In this document: positions 8,984 through 18,530 of the stretch, piece after piece
How positions within the stretch are numbered: the stretch's first letter is position 1
How the letters are laid out: every line of letters begins with the position of its first letter
The notes under the pieces: generated by a model
Databases searched by the model: none
Told to the model about the DNA's origin: nothing
Seen by the model: only the letters and a program-made list of their open reading frames with translations
Translations under genes and position numbers: made by a program
Origin: Acidobacteriaceae bacterium
GTDB lineage: Bacteria; Acidobacteriota; Terriglobia; Bryobacterales; Bryobacteraceae
Length of the DNA: 36,883 nt
Direction of reading: 5' to 3'
NCBI GenBank assembly: GCA_019233375.1
Contig: JAFAMM010000473.1
Location: 1-36,883, forward strand

Positions 8984-10051
8984 CTAATCTCCGAGCCGGG
9001 CGGTAATCGCATCTGCCACTTCCGCAGTCGAATTCGTCCCGCCCAAGTCCGGCGTGCGAATCAGGCGCTCGGCGATCACCGCACGCGCAGCCGAATCGAT
9101 GGTCCTTGCCGCATCGAGCAAACCGAGATGGTCCAGCATCATCACAGCCGAGAACACTGAACCGAGCGGATTCGCGATTCCCTTTCCGGCGATATCCGGC
9201 GCTGTTCCATGCACCGGCTCGAACATCGACGGGCACCGCCGCAGAGGATCTATATTCGCGCTTGCCGCTAGCCCGATGCCTCCGGTCACCATAGCCGCTA
9301 CATCGCTCAGAATGTCGCCGAACAGATTCGAAGCGACCACTACGTCGAATGTCTGAGGCCGCCGCACAAAATTCAGTGCCGCCGCATCAACCAGCAGCGA
9401 TTCCGTGCTCACGCCATCATAGTCCCCTGCGACCTCCTCAAATACCCGGTCCCAAAGAACCATGCTGTAACCCTGCGCGTTCGATTTTGTCACTGAGGTG
9501 ACCTTTCGCTTCTGGTTTCGCCGTTGCGCCAGTTCGAATGCGAAGCGGATAATGCGCTCCACGCCGCGGCGGGTGAAAACGGCTGTCTGAACGGCCACTT
9601 CGTTCAGCTGATGTTTGTGGACAAATCCGCCTGCCTGCGAATACTCGCCTTCCGTGTTCTCCCGCACAACCACGATATCGACATCTCCGGCAGACACATG
9701 CCGCAGCGGTGATTCCACGCCCGAATACACGATGGCAGGCCGCAGGTTCGCGAACTGATCCATTTCGCGCCGGATCGGCAGAAGCAGCCCGTTCAACGTA
9801 ATGTGATCCGGTACGTTGGGATGCCCGACGGCGCCCAGCAGGATTGCATCGAAGCTTCGCAGCTGATCCACGCCGTCGGCCGGCATCATCCTGCCATGGT
9901 GGAGATAATAGTCGCTGCCCCAGTCGAAACACGTCGCGGTTAGCGTATCGCCGAAAGCTGCTGCAGCCTTTTGCGCGATTTCGAGCGCTGCCGGAGTGAC
10001 CTCTCGCCCGATCCCATCGCCGGGTATCACCGCGATTGAGAAGTTGCTCAT
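8984..10051 (-). CDS. Isocitrate/isopropylmalate dehydrogenase family; closest to tartrate dehydrogenase/decarboxylase
   Basis: 'IAVIPGDGIGREVTPAALE', 'LLLPIRREMDQFANLRPA', 'VVRENTEGEYSQAGG', 'SNLFGDILSDVAAMVTGGIGLAASANI', 'FEPVHGTAPDIAGKGIANP'. Confidence 0.88.
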   Translation of the reverse strand: MSNFSIAVIPGDGIGREVTPAALEIAQKAAAAFGDTLTATCFDWGSDYYLHHGRMMPADGVDQLRSFDAILLGAVGHPNVPDHITLNGLLLPIRREMDQFANLRPAIVYSGVESPLRHVSAGDVDIVVVRENTEGEYSQAGGFVHKHQLNEVAVQTAVFTRRGVERIIRFAFELAQRRNQKRKVTSVTKSNAQGYSMVLWDRVFEEVAGDYDGVSTESLLVDAAALNFVRRPQTFDVVVASNLFGDILSDVAAMVTGGIGLAASANIDPLRRCPSMFEPVHGTAPDIAGKGIANPLGSVFSAVMMLDHLGLLDAARTIDSAARAVIAERLIRTPDLGGTNSTAEVADAITARLGD

Positions 10052-10057
10052 AGCACC

Positions 10058-11776
10058 TTATTGCGCAGTCCAGCTCGGAACCTGCGGTATCGCCTCCCCG
10101 TCTGCTCGCGGGTCTGAGGCGCCAAAATTGATCCCGGATCCATTCCGCATCACGACGTTGCCGCGTCCCATCCTGAGCGAATAAGCGCCCACGACGCCCA
10201 ATTCATGTCCCTTCTCCGCGAGCTCTTGCTGAACGGGCTTCGGAACGCGTGATTCGATGAATAGGTCACACCCCTCAAATGCCGGCATGGTGAATCTCGC
10301 CGCGCCCACCGCGCCCTGGATATTCATGCCGAAATCAACTATGTTCGACACGAACTGCGCGTGCGCCTGCGCTTGGTTGAACCCGCCCATGATGCCGAAA
10401 CCAATCGTCTCATCGCCCTTATGCATGAATCCGGGAATGATGGTATGAAGCGGCCGTTTATGCGGCGCAAGCACGTTCGGATGTCCCGCCTCCAACGAGA
10501 ACAGCTGCCCCCGATTCTGCAGCGCGAAGCCCGTTCCAGGCGCGACGAACCCCGTACCGAACGCGGCGTAGTTGCTCTGAATGAGAGATACGATGTTGCC
10601 CTGCTGGTCGATGACGCTCAGATACGTTGTGTCGTGGCCCATGGCATTCAATTTGGCGCTCAGGTCCGACGGCAACGTGCTGCAATGCGCTTTGTTCGGG
10701 TCGATCGAATCCGCCCGCCTGCGCGCCAGATCCTTCGATAACAGTTGCTGGACGGGTATCGGCGAGAACCGCGGATCGCCGATATAGGTGATCAAGTCCG
10801 CGTAGGCGAGCTTCTTCGCTTCAATCATCACGTGGAGCGTTTTGGCGCTGTTGTGTCCGTACTCGCGAAGCGGAAACTGCTCCATCAGGTTGAGCATGGA
10901 CAGAGCTGCGATTCCCTGGCCATTAGGCGGCAGTTCATATACCGTCCATCCTCGGTATGTAGTTGAAATCGGCTCTACCCACTCCGGCTGAAAATCGGCC
11001 AGGTCCGTGAGCGCCATCACCCCGCCTTGCTGTTTTGAGAATGCAACGAGCGCCTGCGCTGTGGCCCCGCGATAAAACCCATCGCGGCCGTGCATCGCAA
11101 CCAGCTCGAGCGAACGAGCCAGGTCCGGATCCCGGAAGACATCTCCCAGGGCCGGCGCCCGGCCTCGTGGCAGGAACGTATCCGCGAAGCCGGGTTGGCT
11201 TTTCAGCGTTGCGGCGGTATCTTGCCAGACCTGCGCCACCATTTCCGTGATCGGAACACCCTTCCTGGCGTAGTAAATCGCCGGCTGCAGATCGTCGGAA
11301 AGCGGCAGCTTCCCGAACCGGTCATGCAGTGCCGCCCAGCCGGCTACGGCACCGGGAACAGTGACCGAGTCGATGCTTCTTGGGATCGATTTTGTAACGC
11401 CCTTCGCTTTCAGGTGTTCCACTGTCAGCGCCTGGGGCGCCCATCCGCTCGCATTCAGGCCGGAAAGCTTCTTGTCCGCGCTGGTGTAGACCATTGCGAA
11501 AAGATCTCCCCCGATGCCGTTCATCATCGGCTCGATCACACTCAGCACCGCATTCGCGGCAATCGCCGCATCCACGGCGTTTCCGCCGCGCCGCAGGATA
11601 TCGGCGCCCGCCGCCGAGGCCAAGGTCTGGCTCGTAGCCACAATGCCGCTGCGGCTTGCGACAACGGACCGGCCATAATCGCGTTCGGGTTCTCGCTGCG
11701 CCCAGGCGTTTTGGGAAAAGAAGGCAATCGCAGAACTCATGCCCCACAACACCAGCGCATATTTGATTTTCTGCAT
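10058..11776 (-). CDS. Gamma-glutamyltransferase family protein
   Basis: 'GIVATSQTLASAAGADILRRGGNAVDAAIAANAVLSVIEPMMNGIGGDLFAMVY' and nucleophile region 'HDTTYLSVIDQQGNIVSLIQSNYAAFGTGF'. Confidence 0.92.
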   Translation of the reverse strand: MQKIKYALVLWGMSSAIAFFSQNAWAQREPERDYGRSVVASRSGIVATSQTLASAAGADILRRGGNAVDAAIAANAVLSVIEPMMNGIGGDLFAMVYTSADKKLSGLNASGWAPQALTVEHLKAKGVTKSIPRSIDSVTVPGAVAGWAALHDRFGKLPLSDDLQPAIYYARKGVPITEMVAQVWQDTAATLKSQPGFADTFLPRGRAPALGDVFRDPDLARSLELVAMHGRDGFYRGATAQALVAFSKQQGGVMALTDLADFQPEWVEPISTTYRGWTVYELPPNGQGIAALSMLNLMEQFPLREYGHNSAKTLHVMIEAKKLAYADLITYIGDPRFSPIPVQQLLSKDLARRRADSIDPNKAHCSTLPSDLSAKLNAMGHDTTYLSVIDQQGNIVSLIQSNYAAFGTGFVAPGTGFALQNRGQLFSLEAGHPNVLAPHKRPLHTIIPGFMHKGDETIGFGIMGGFNQAQAHAQFVSNIVDFGMNIQGAVGAARFTMPAFEGCDLFIESRVPKPVQQELAEKGHELGVVGAYSLRMGRGNVVMRNGSGINFGASDPRADGEAIPQVPSWTAQ

Positions 11777-11925
11777 TCAGAAGTCACTGGCCTGCAGGCC
11801 AGAGCACCTTCTGTTGTACTACTTTTCGGCTGCGGTCCAAAGTCGCGTCTCTCGTGAAGATGGAAACCGCCGCCCGAAGCAGGGCGGACCACGGCTCAAC
11901 GGCGGGTCCTCGGTAGAATCAGAGT

Positions 11926-13185
11926 GTGAGTGCCCCGCCGACAGGCGCGATCGCTGCGCCGCCCACCAGGCGGTCCACCTCGCCCCTATTACCAATCTTC
12001 CTTATTGTTCTGGTCGATGTTCTAGGGTTCACCATCATCCTGCCGCTCCTGCCGTTTTATTCCGAGCGTCTCGGCGCCTCCCCCGCAGTCGTCGGCGGCA
12101 TCATCTCGATCTACGCAATCTTCCAGCTCATTGCTGGCCCTATACTGGGTCAGATCTCAGATCGCATCGGACGCAGGCCAGTGCTGCTCGTTAGCCAGAT
12201 GGGGACTCTCGCGGGCTTCCTTCTGCTCGCTGTCTCGACGCGCATCTGGATGGTCTTCTTGGCCCGCGCCATCGATGGAGCGACCGCCGGCAATTTGAGC
12301 ATCGCTCAAGCGTATATCAGTGATGTCACGGAACCCGCAAATCGCGCCAAATCGTTCGCTCTGATTGGTGTCGCATTTGGTTTCGGTTTCCTGGTCGGAC
12401 CGGCCATTTCCGGCTTTCTTGCCGCGTACGGATATCAGGCGCCCGTACTCGCGGCCTGCGTGCTCTCGTTCACGAGTATTCTCTTCACGTTCTTCATGCT
12501 GCCGCGCCGCGAGCTGATGCAGGAACGCAGTGCCGAGGATGGCAACACCGGACCCGGCGGAAAACGGCTCTCACTCATTTCCTGGGGCGAATACCGCAAG
12601 TATTTCCGTAACCGGGAACTTGCCCGCCTGCTCGTGCAGTGGCTGTTCTTTGCCCTCTCGTTCTCCACCTTTATCGCCGGCTTCGCTCTGTTCGCCGAGC
12701 GGCGCTATCAATGGAACGGCCACGCGGTTGGCGTACGCGAAGTAGGGTATATCTTCGCCTTCAATGGATTCATCGGCATCATTATGCAAGGCGGCCTCAT
12801 CGGCAGAATTGTGAAATGGCTGGGCGAGAGCCGTGTCGTCCAGATCGGTTTCCTGAGCACGTTCGTGTTCTACGCCGCCATAGGCTTCACCCGCACCATC
12901 GGCGAGTTGCTTTGGGTAATGGCCGCGGCATCCATCCTCGGCGCAGGCCTCCGTCCCGCCCTCACCAGTCTTGTCACGCAGAGCGCGGGGCGTGGCGAGC
13001 AGGGCGTCATCCTCGGCCTCACCCAATCACTCACCTCCATCGCCCAGATAACCGCACCGCTCATCGCCGGCTTCCTCATCGATAAGGAACTGCTAACCAC
13101 CTGGGCCATTTGGGCCGGCATTCTCGCCGGCATCGCGCTGTTCTTCCAGAGCCGTGTCCGTCCCGCTCCCCGCACTGCCTCATAG
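11926..13185 (+). CDS. MFS transporter (TetA-like drug:H+ antiporter)
   Basis: 'FLIVLVDVLGFTIILPLLPFYSERLGASPAVVGGIISIYAIFQLIAGPILGQISDRIGRRPVLL'. GTG start. Confidence 0.9.
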   Translation: MSAPPTGAIAAPPTRRSTSPLLPIFLIVLVDVLGFTIILPLLPFYSERLGASPAVVGGIISIYAIFQLIAGPILGQISDRIGRRPVLLVSQMGTLAGFLLLAVSTRIWMVFLARAIDGATAGNLSIAQAYISDVTEPANRAKSFALIGVAFGFGFLVGPAISGFLAAYGYQAPVLAACVLSFTSILFTFFMLPRRELMQERSAEDGNTGPGGKRLSLISWGEYRKYFRNRELARLLVQWLFFALSFSTFIAGFALFAERRYQWNGHAVGVREVGYIFAFNGFIGIIMQGGLIGRIVKWLGESRVVQIGFLSTFVFYAAIGFTRTIGELLWVMAAASILGAGLRPALTSLVTQSAGRGEQGVILGLTQSLTSIAQITAPLIAGFLIDKELLTTWAIWAGILAGIALFFQSRVRPAPRTAS

Positions 13186-13189
13186 GCCC

Positions 13190-14113
13190 ATGCCTCTGCT
13201 GCCCGTCTGGTCCAGGTTTCGAGCCTCAGAGTGGGTTCTTCTCGGCTTCTTCGGCTATGTCGCGATCCTTGTCCCTTTTTTCCCCAACCGCACGCGGCTG
13301 GGAAATCAGCCCGTGTTTCTGCTTGCCGGCGTGCTTATCCTCTTCTGCTGTTTCTCGCTTGCCGAGCAGGGGCGCTTGGCGCGAAACGTCAACCGCATCC
13401 GCGACTGGATCCCTCTCGGACTCATATTGGTCGCCTTTCGCGAGATGGAACTTTTCGTTCCCAGCCATTACGATCTCAGCTACGAAGCCGCGTGGATCCG
13501 CTGGGATCGACTCCTGCTTTATAACTGGCACCTGCGCGCCCTCGTTGAGAGCCTCGGGCCTGTCATCCCGGTATATCTCGAACTCTCTTACCTGTTCGTC
13601 TATGGCATCGGCGCGTACTGCGTTCTGATCCTCTGGTTCACGAACGGCCGCAAGGGCATTGACAGCTTCTACGTGCTGTATCTGCTTGGTACCCTCACGG
13701 CGTATGCATTGTTCCCCTACTTTCCTTCCCTGCCACCCCGAATCGCCTTCCCCCAAATTGCACCGCCAGACATCATCACGCCTGTCAGAACGTTGAACCT
13801 GGTTCTGCTCAACGGCCTCACCATTCATTCGGGTGTGTTCCCGAGCGCGCATGTCTCGTCCGCATTTTCGGCCAGTTGGGCTATGTTTCTGCTGCTGCCC
13901 GGACGCAAGCGTGTCGGCTGGGGCCTGTTTCTCTATGCCGTTAGCGTATCCATCGCGACCATATATGGCCGCTATCACTACACGGCGGATGTTCTTTCGG
14001 GCATCGCCGTGAGCCTGGTGCCGGCGCTGGTTGCGGTGTGCATGCGCGTGGGTTGGCCGTTCGCCGGCCGGGCGGCAGTTGCGGCAGCCGAAACCGAGTC
14101 GCGCATAGAGTAA
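13190..14113 (+). CDS. PAP2-superfamily phosphatase/membrane protein
   Basis: Multi-TM; 'GVFPSAHVSSAFSASWAMFLLL' and 'GRYHYTADVLSGIAVSLVPALV' match PAP2 motifs. Start uncertain (13154 or 13190). Confidence 0.85.
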   Translation: MPLLPVWSRFRASEWVLLGFFGYVAILVPFFPNRTRLGNQPVFLLAGVLILFCCFSLAEQGRLARNVNRIRDWIPLGLILVAFREMELFVPSHYDLSYEAAWIRWDRLLLYNWHLRALVESLGPVIPVYLELSYLFVYGIGAYCVLILWFTNGRKGIDSFYVLYLLGTLTAYALFPYFPSLPPRIAFPQIAPPDIITPVRTLNLVLLNGLTIHSGVFPSAHVSSAFSASWAMFLLLPGRKRVGWGLFLYAVSVSIATIYGRYHYTADVLSGIAVSLVPALVAVCMRVGWPFAGRAAVAAAETESRIE

Positions 14114-14127
14114 CTACCGCGCTTGAT

Positions 14128-14634
14128 TCAGCGTGAGGCTTTCGCAGCACGTTTGCTCGCGCGCACTTCGTCACCAGTCATTTTCACGGTCCAGTCGCGG
14201 TTATTCCCCGATTCCGCCTGCTCGAAGTGAATGCGATCCTTGCCCGTAAATAGATTCGTGGTGCGATAGTAAACCGTTCGTCCACCCGCATCCCAGGTGC
14301 TCGAGTAGACCCACTTGTCGCCTGAAATCTCGAGATCGCCCCTTCCCCCCGCACGGCCGTCCGGATTCACGCTCTGCGTGAAGTACTTCCCGGGCGTCTT
14401 GGAAGGCACGAAAATCAGCAGTTCACTCGGTGTCCCGTTCACCGTCTGTTGGCACGCGAAATAGTTGCCGATGAGGGCACATTCGTTCGTTAGCTGGTCC
14501 GGCTTCGCGCTGCCTTGCCGGCTGACCTCCCAGCTTCCGTTGTAGAGCCACAGCGGTGCGAACACCGGGTCGCTGGTGTTCGCCCCGTTTACAGAAACGA
14601 GACTGAAGAGCAGGAAAATGACGATGCGCGGCAA
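14128..14634 (-). CDS. Secreted hypothetical protein (DUF1579-like)
   Basis: Signal peptide plus 'LWLYNGSWEVSRQG...LTNECALIGNYFACQQTVNGTPSELLIFV'. Confidence 0.6.
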   Translation of the reverse strand: MPRIVIFLLFSLVSVNGANTSDPVFAPLWLYNGSWEVSRQGSAKPDQLTNECALIGNYFACQQTVNGTPSELLIFVPSKTPGKYFTQSVNPDGRAGGRGDLEISGDKWVYSSTWDAGGRTVYYRTTNLFTGKDRIHFEQAESGNNRDWTVKMTGDEVRASKRAAKASR

Positions 14635-14790
14635 GGATGGCCTCCGCTAACAGCCTATCGCCCGCGCTCCATCCCGCGGATGCCGGATTCCCGCTAAACG
14701 AACTTTAACGCCCGCGCGCATAACTGAGCCTGGCTGGGGGCCGTCTAGACGATTAGAAGAAAGAAAGAAACTCCACAAGGAGAAAAGAGC

Positions 14791-15231
14791 ATGAAAAACC
14801 AGATTTTGACAATTACCTTGGGCTCCCTTTTGGCCATGGGTGCTGCGTTCGCCGCACCGCAACCGCAGGACCAGTCCGCCGCGCCCCAGAACAGCCAGGA
14901 GATGAGGCGTCATGCGGATCCAAGCGAGCAACTGAAGCATCTCACGAAACGCCTGAACCTCACTGCCGATCAACAGAGCCAGTTGCTGCCCATTTTGACG
15001 AGCCGTCAACAGCAGATGGAGAGTATCCACAACGACAGTTCCCTCTCTGCCAAGGACAAACACGCCAAAATGCGCGCCGTCCGCGAGGACAGCGACACGA
15101 AAATCCGCAGCGTGCTGACTGACTCGCAAAAGCAAACCTACGATCAGATGCAGCAGCAAATGCGTGAGCGCATGCAACAGCGCCACGACCAGAATCAAGG
15201 CAACTCTCAGCCCGAGAACAGCAACCGTTAA
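14791..15231 (+). CDS. Periplasmic Spy/CpxP-like (LTxxQ motif) protein
   Basis: AAGGAG RBS, signal peptide, 'LTKRLNLTADQQSQLLPIL...VLTDSQKQTYDQM', Gln/His-rich tail. Confidence 0.75.
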   Translation: MKNQILTITLGSLLAMGAAFAAPQPQDQSAAPQNSQEMRRHADPSEQLKHLTKRLNLTADQQSQLLPILTSRQQQMESIHNDSSLSAKDKHAKMRAVREDSDTKIRSVLTDSQKQTYDQMQQQMRERMQQRHDQNQGNSQPENSNR

Positions 15232-15232
15232 G

Positions 15233-15257
15233 ATATACTTTACGTTGTAAAGTGTAT
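15233..15257. repeat. Inverted repeat, 11-bp arms (1 mismatch), 3-nt loop
   Basis: atatactttac-gtt-gtaaagtgtat. Starts 2 nt after the TAA of the Spy-like gene and covers the GTG start of the next ORF. Confidence 0.8.
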
Positions 15258-15581
15258 AAGCTGGCCTTGCTTTGCGCGGCTGCGGCGTGTGGACTCGTCG
15301 CCGCATACGTCGATTTCCACAACGATGAGCCGCAGCCCGCGCTCCTGGTCATTCTTACTTCCTCTTTCGTGCTTGGCATGCTTTCGCGAAGATTCGCGTG
15401 GCTTTACGCCGGCTCCGTCGCATTTGTGTTTGCGCTGGCGCATTGGATTGGCCCAGAGCTATCTATTCAGCCCCTGTTTCCCATGAAGGGCGGCCCCTGG
15501 TGGACGCTCATCATCCTCGCCATCCCGGCCGCTATAGCGTCATACGCAGGAGTTGGTTTTCGCCGGATTGTCGTTCGTTAG
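15252..15581 (+). CDS. Small integral membrane protein
   Basis: Hydrophobic segments across the 109-aa ORF; GTG start lies inside the inverted repeat. Confidence 0.55.
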   Translation: MYKLALLCAAAACGLVAAYVDFHNDEPQPALLVILTSSFVLGMLSRRFAWLYAGSVAFVFALAHWIGPELSIQPLFPMKGGPWWTLIILAIPAAIASYAGVGFRRIVVR

Positions 15582-15643
15582 CTCCTCTGGTCCGGCGTTC
15601 TCCGTACGGCTTTCGCGGGATGGTTTGAATCTCGCGCGCGGAA

Positions 15644-16606
15644 TCAGCCGCACTCAGAAGAAGCCTCGGACGCAGCAACGATGGCTCGCGCGCCGGCCAA
15701 TACTTTCTCCCGCAGTTCATCGGGCTGAATCACCTTGATGTCCGCGGCGAAGCTCAGGGCGAACTGTACGGCTTCCTCTTCGATGTCGAATCGCAGCTTT
15801 ACCCGCACGCGGTCTCCCTCCGGCGTTTCCTCTTCGAGACGCCACCCGCGGTACCGGATCCAGCGCATAACGGAAGGGCTCGCAAGAAACGTCGCGTAAT
15901 AACGAGGAAGTCTTTCGCGAAACGCAGCCGCCGATCGTTCCCAGTGAGCGGCGAGGTCGAAGTTGGGCGGGTATGCCGCGGGTAAGTCGAGCACGGCAGC
16001 CTCGCGTATCCTTGATACCCGGTAAGCATGTGGCTCATGCTCGGCCTGAGCGAGTAAGTACCACGCACTTCCTTTTGCAACCAACCCGAGCGGGTGAGCG
16101 GTGCGTTCCACCGGCTCGCATTGTGCTTTTTCGTAAGTGAACCGCACCTGTCTGCCGCGCCAGACCGCGTCCAGTAGAACGGGCAAGCACGGAATATATT
16201 CGCCTGGGTCGCCCCATCCGCGCGGATCAATCAGAATACGGCGGCGCGCCAGTTCCGCATTTTCACGTGCAGCCGCTGGTAACGACGCCTGCAACTTAAT
16301 GAGCGCTGCTTCCGATTCGCGCTTGAGTCCCAAATCCGACAAAAGCTGTGCCGGCCGGGTGAAAAAGAGCGCTTGGATCTCGGCAGAGCTCAGCCCCGTA
16401 AGTTTCGTCTGGTAATCATCCAGCAGCGACCATCCACCGCCTTTGCCCCGCTCGGCGATCACCGGAATACCGGAACCGCTCAGGGCGTCCATGTCGCGCA
16501 GGATAGTGCGCTCGGATACCTCAAGACGCCGCGCTAACTCCCCGGCGCTCACCACGCGCCGGCTCTGAAGCAGAAGAAGGATCGACAGCAGCCGGTCCGC
16601 GCGCAT
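15644..16606 (-). CDS. HTH/WYL-domain (YafY-type) transcriptional regulator
   Basis: 'MRADRLLSILLLLQSRRVVSAGELARRLEVSERTILRDMDALSGSGIPVIAERGKGGGWSLLDDY' HTH; WYL region 'WYLLAQAEHEPHAYRVSRIREA'. Confidence 0.93.
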   Translation of the reverse strand: MRADRLLSILLLLQSRRVVSAGELARRLEVSERTILRDMDALSGSGIPVIAERGKGGGWSLLDDYQTKLTGLSSAEIQALFFTRPAQLLSDLGLKRESEAALIKLQASLPAAARENAELARRRILIDPRGWGDPGEYIPCLPVLLDAVWRGRQVRFTYEKAQCEPVERTAHPLGLVAKGSAWYLLAQAEHEPHAYRVSRIREAAVLDLPAAYPPNFDLAAHWERSAAAFRERLPRYYATFLASPSVMRWIRYRGWRLEEETPEGDRVRVKLRFDIEEEAVQFALSFAADIKVIQPDELREKVLAGARAIVAASEASSECG

Positions 16607-16629
16607 AAAAAAACTCTACCAGCGAAATA

Positions 16630-16644
16630 TGACACAGGATGTCA
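16630..16644. promoter_or_regulatory. Candidate operator TGACA-N5-TGTCA between divergent WYL regulator and SDR
   Basis: tgaca cagga tgtca, perfect 5-bp arms, located 23 nt upstream of the regulator ATG and 23 nt upstream of the SDR ATG at 16668. Confidence 0.5.
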
Positions 16645-16667
16645 GGAATGGATCGCATACTGTCGCC

Positions 16668-17570
16668 ATGAATTCTCCACTAAAAGGACAGACAGTACTG
16701 GTGGCGGGAGGCAGCCGCGGCGCGGGCCGCGGGATCGCGGTGGCGTGTGGTGAAGCCGGCGCCACCGTCTACGTGGCGGCGCGCACCTCGCGAAACGGTC
16801 CCAAGCCGCCCGACGGCGCGCCGGGAACAGTAGAGGACACCGCCGCCCAGGTGACCGCCCGCGGAGGGCGCGGCATTCCGGTCCGCGCCGATCTCAGCAA
16901 GGAGGATCAGGTCGCGCCATTGTTCCGCCGCATCGAGCAGGAGCAAGGCGGTCTCGACGTTCTCGCCAACGCGGCCTGGGGGCCGAACGTCATGCCCGAG
17001 TGGTCGAAGCCGTTCTGGCAACTGACTCCTTCCTTGTGGCCCGAAACACTGGAGACCATCGGCGTGTGCTGGCTAACTTCCGTCTATGCGGCCCGGTTGA
17101 TGACACAGGCCAGGCACGGGTTGATCGCGCACGTGACGGACAACTACTACGTACCCGGAGATGTCACTTCCGGCGGTCCGCATTCTGATCCTTCCGCATG
17201 GCGCGGACAGATTTTGCACGACCTCGGACACGAATGTCTCAACCGCCTCGTCTTCGGAATGAGCAAGTATACGAAGAAATTCAATGTTGCAATCGTTGGC
17301 CTGAATCCCGGGTTCATGCGAACCGAAAGAGTGCTGATGCACATGAAAACGGATGCGATCAAGAAGCAATTCCGCTTCGACCTGAGCGAAACGCCCGAGT
17401 ACATCGGCCGTGCGGTGGTGGCTTTGGCGGCTGCGAACGACGTCATCAAGAAGAACGGCCGGCTCCTGTGGGTCTGCGACCTCGCCAAAGAGTACGGATT
17501 TACTGACAGTGATGGGCGCTATATTCCGCGGTTTGATCCCAAAGCTCCCATGCAGGCCTTCCCTTGCTGA
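16668..17570 (+). CDS. SDR-family protein with substituted YxxxK catalytic motif
   Basis: Rossmann motif 'VLVAGGSRGAGRGIAVACGEAGATVYVAAR'; C-terminal 'IVGLNPGFMRTERVL'; the expected YxxxK stretch reads HDLGH. ATG at 16668 preferred over 16629. Confidence 0.88.
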   Translation: MNSPLKGQTVLVAGGSRGAGRGIAVACGEAGATVYVAARTSRNGPKPPDGAPGTVEDTAAQVTARGGRGIPVRADLSKEDQVAPLFRRIEQEQGGLDVLANAAWGPNVMPEWSKPFWQLTPSLWPETLETIGVCWLTSVYAARLMTQARHGLIAHVTDNYYVPGDVTSGGPHSDPSAWRGQILHDLGHECLNRLVFGMSKYTKKFNVAIVGLNPGFMRTERVLMHMKTDAIKKQFRFDLSETPEYIGRAVVALAAANDVIKKNGRLLWVCDLAKEYGFTDSDGRYIPRFDPKAPMQAFPC

Positions 17571-17642
17571 ACTCGCTGCGCGGCGCGTCCTGGAATTATC
17601 GACCTCACATGTTGAAAATGCGTTTACCGATGGGAGGCCTGA

Positions 17643-18530
17643 CTAAAGCGTTATGACTGGGCATGGCGCGTTCCAGATGATCTCATAATTGTGGCTGTGG
17701 ACGTGCGCTGCCGCCTCGTCCAAGCGGCCGCGCCCAGTAACAATGAGATCGGCCTTTTCAATGTCTTCCGCGACGTTGCCTATGAGCTCGCCAGGATTGC
17801 CTTCCAGCAGACGGATAGATGCCTTAACTTTGGAGTTCCCTAGGTGCTGTTCCAATGTAGAGGTCAAATCTTTTTTCAGCTCACGAATGAAGTGATGGCT
17901 TGTCTCGGGTGCGCGAGGAATGGCGCTGAAAACGGTTAGGGCGGCGCCGAAAAGCTCAGCGAACTCGGAAGCCTGGACCAGTAACGGAACAGACAGCGAG
18001 CGGTAATCGAGCGCGAGAACGATCCGCCGGTACGGACGAAACGGATTCAGCTCGCGCGGATGCGGGCTGGTCCATACCGGGCATGGAGCATCGTGCAGAA
18101 TCTTTGCTGTGATGGAGCCGAGAAGGAATTGGCGGCGGCGTCCCAGCGCGCGGGTCGGCATCATGATTAACCCGACGTTCTTCTCCCGCGCAAATTCGAT
18201 TATGCAATCTGCCACGCCGCCGGAAGTGACCGCAATTTCGCTTTCGACGGAGCCAACGTATTTCTCCTGAAAGCTACGTAGCATCTTGAGCCGCTCTGCT
18301 TCCAGGGCTTTTCGATCTCTCTCGAACGAAGCTAGCGCCGAGTCGCTGAATGGGCCAAAGTACATCTCCGAGACGCCGTGCCATTCCTCCAGCCGGGGCA
18401 CGACACTCAAAAGCCACACCTTCACAGCCGATGCTTTCGCTAATCCGACTACGTGATCCGCGATCGCTTCACAAGACTTGGAAAAATCCGTGGGGAAAAG
18501 AATGTTTCGAAACGGAGATTGCGTTCCCAT
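17643..18530 (-). CDS. Universal stress protein with two tandem UspA domains
   Basis: 'FRNILFPTDFSKSCEAIADHVVGLAKA...GLIMMPTRALGRRRQFLLGSITAKILHDAPCPV', then a second domain ending 'KADLIVTGRGR...NAPCPVITL'. Confidence 0.9.
   Translation of the reverse strand: MGTQSPFRNILFPTDFSKSCEAIADHVVGLAKASAVKVWLLSVVPRLEEWHGVSEMYFGPFSDSALASFERDRKALEAERLKMLRSFQEKYVGSVESEIAVTSGGVADCIIEFAREKNVGLIMMPTRALGRRRQFLLGSITAKILHDAPCPVWTSPHPRELNPFRPYRRIVLALDYRSLSVPLLVQASEFAELFGAALTVFSAIPRAPETSHHFIRELKKDLTSTLEQHLGNSKVKASIRLLEGNPGELIGNVAEDIEKADLIVTGRGRLDEAAAHVHSHNYEIIWNAPCPVITL

Noticed and set aside
13226-13978. 250-aa minus-strand ORF opposite the PAP2 gene
   Set aside because: PAP2 motifs and TM segments support the plus strand; the antisense frame has no domain signal.
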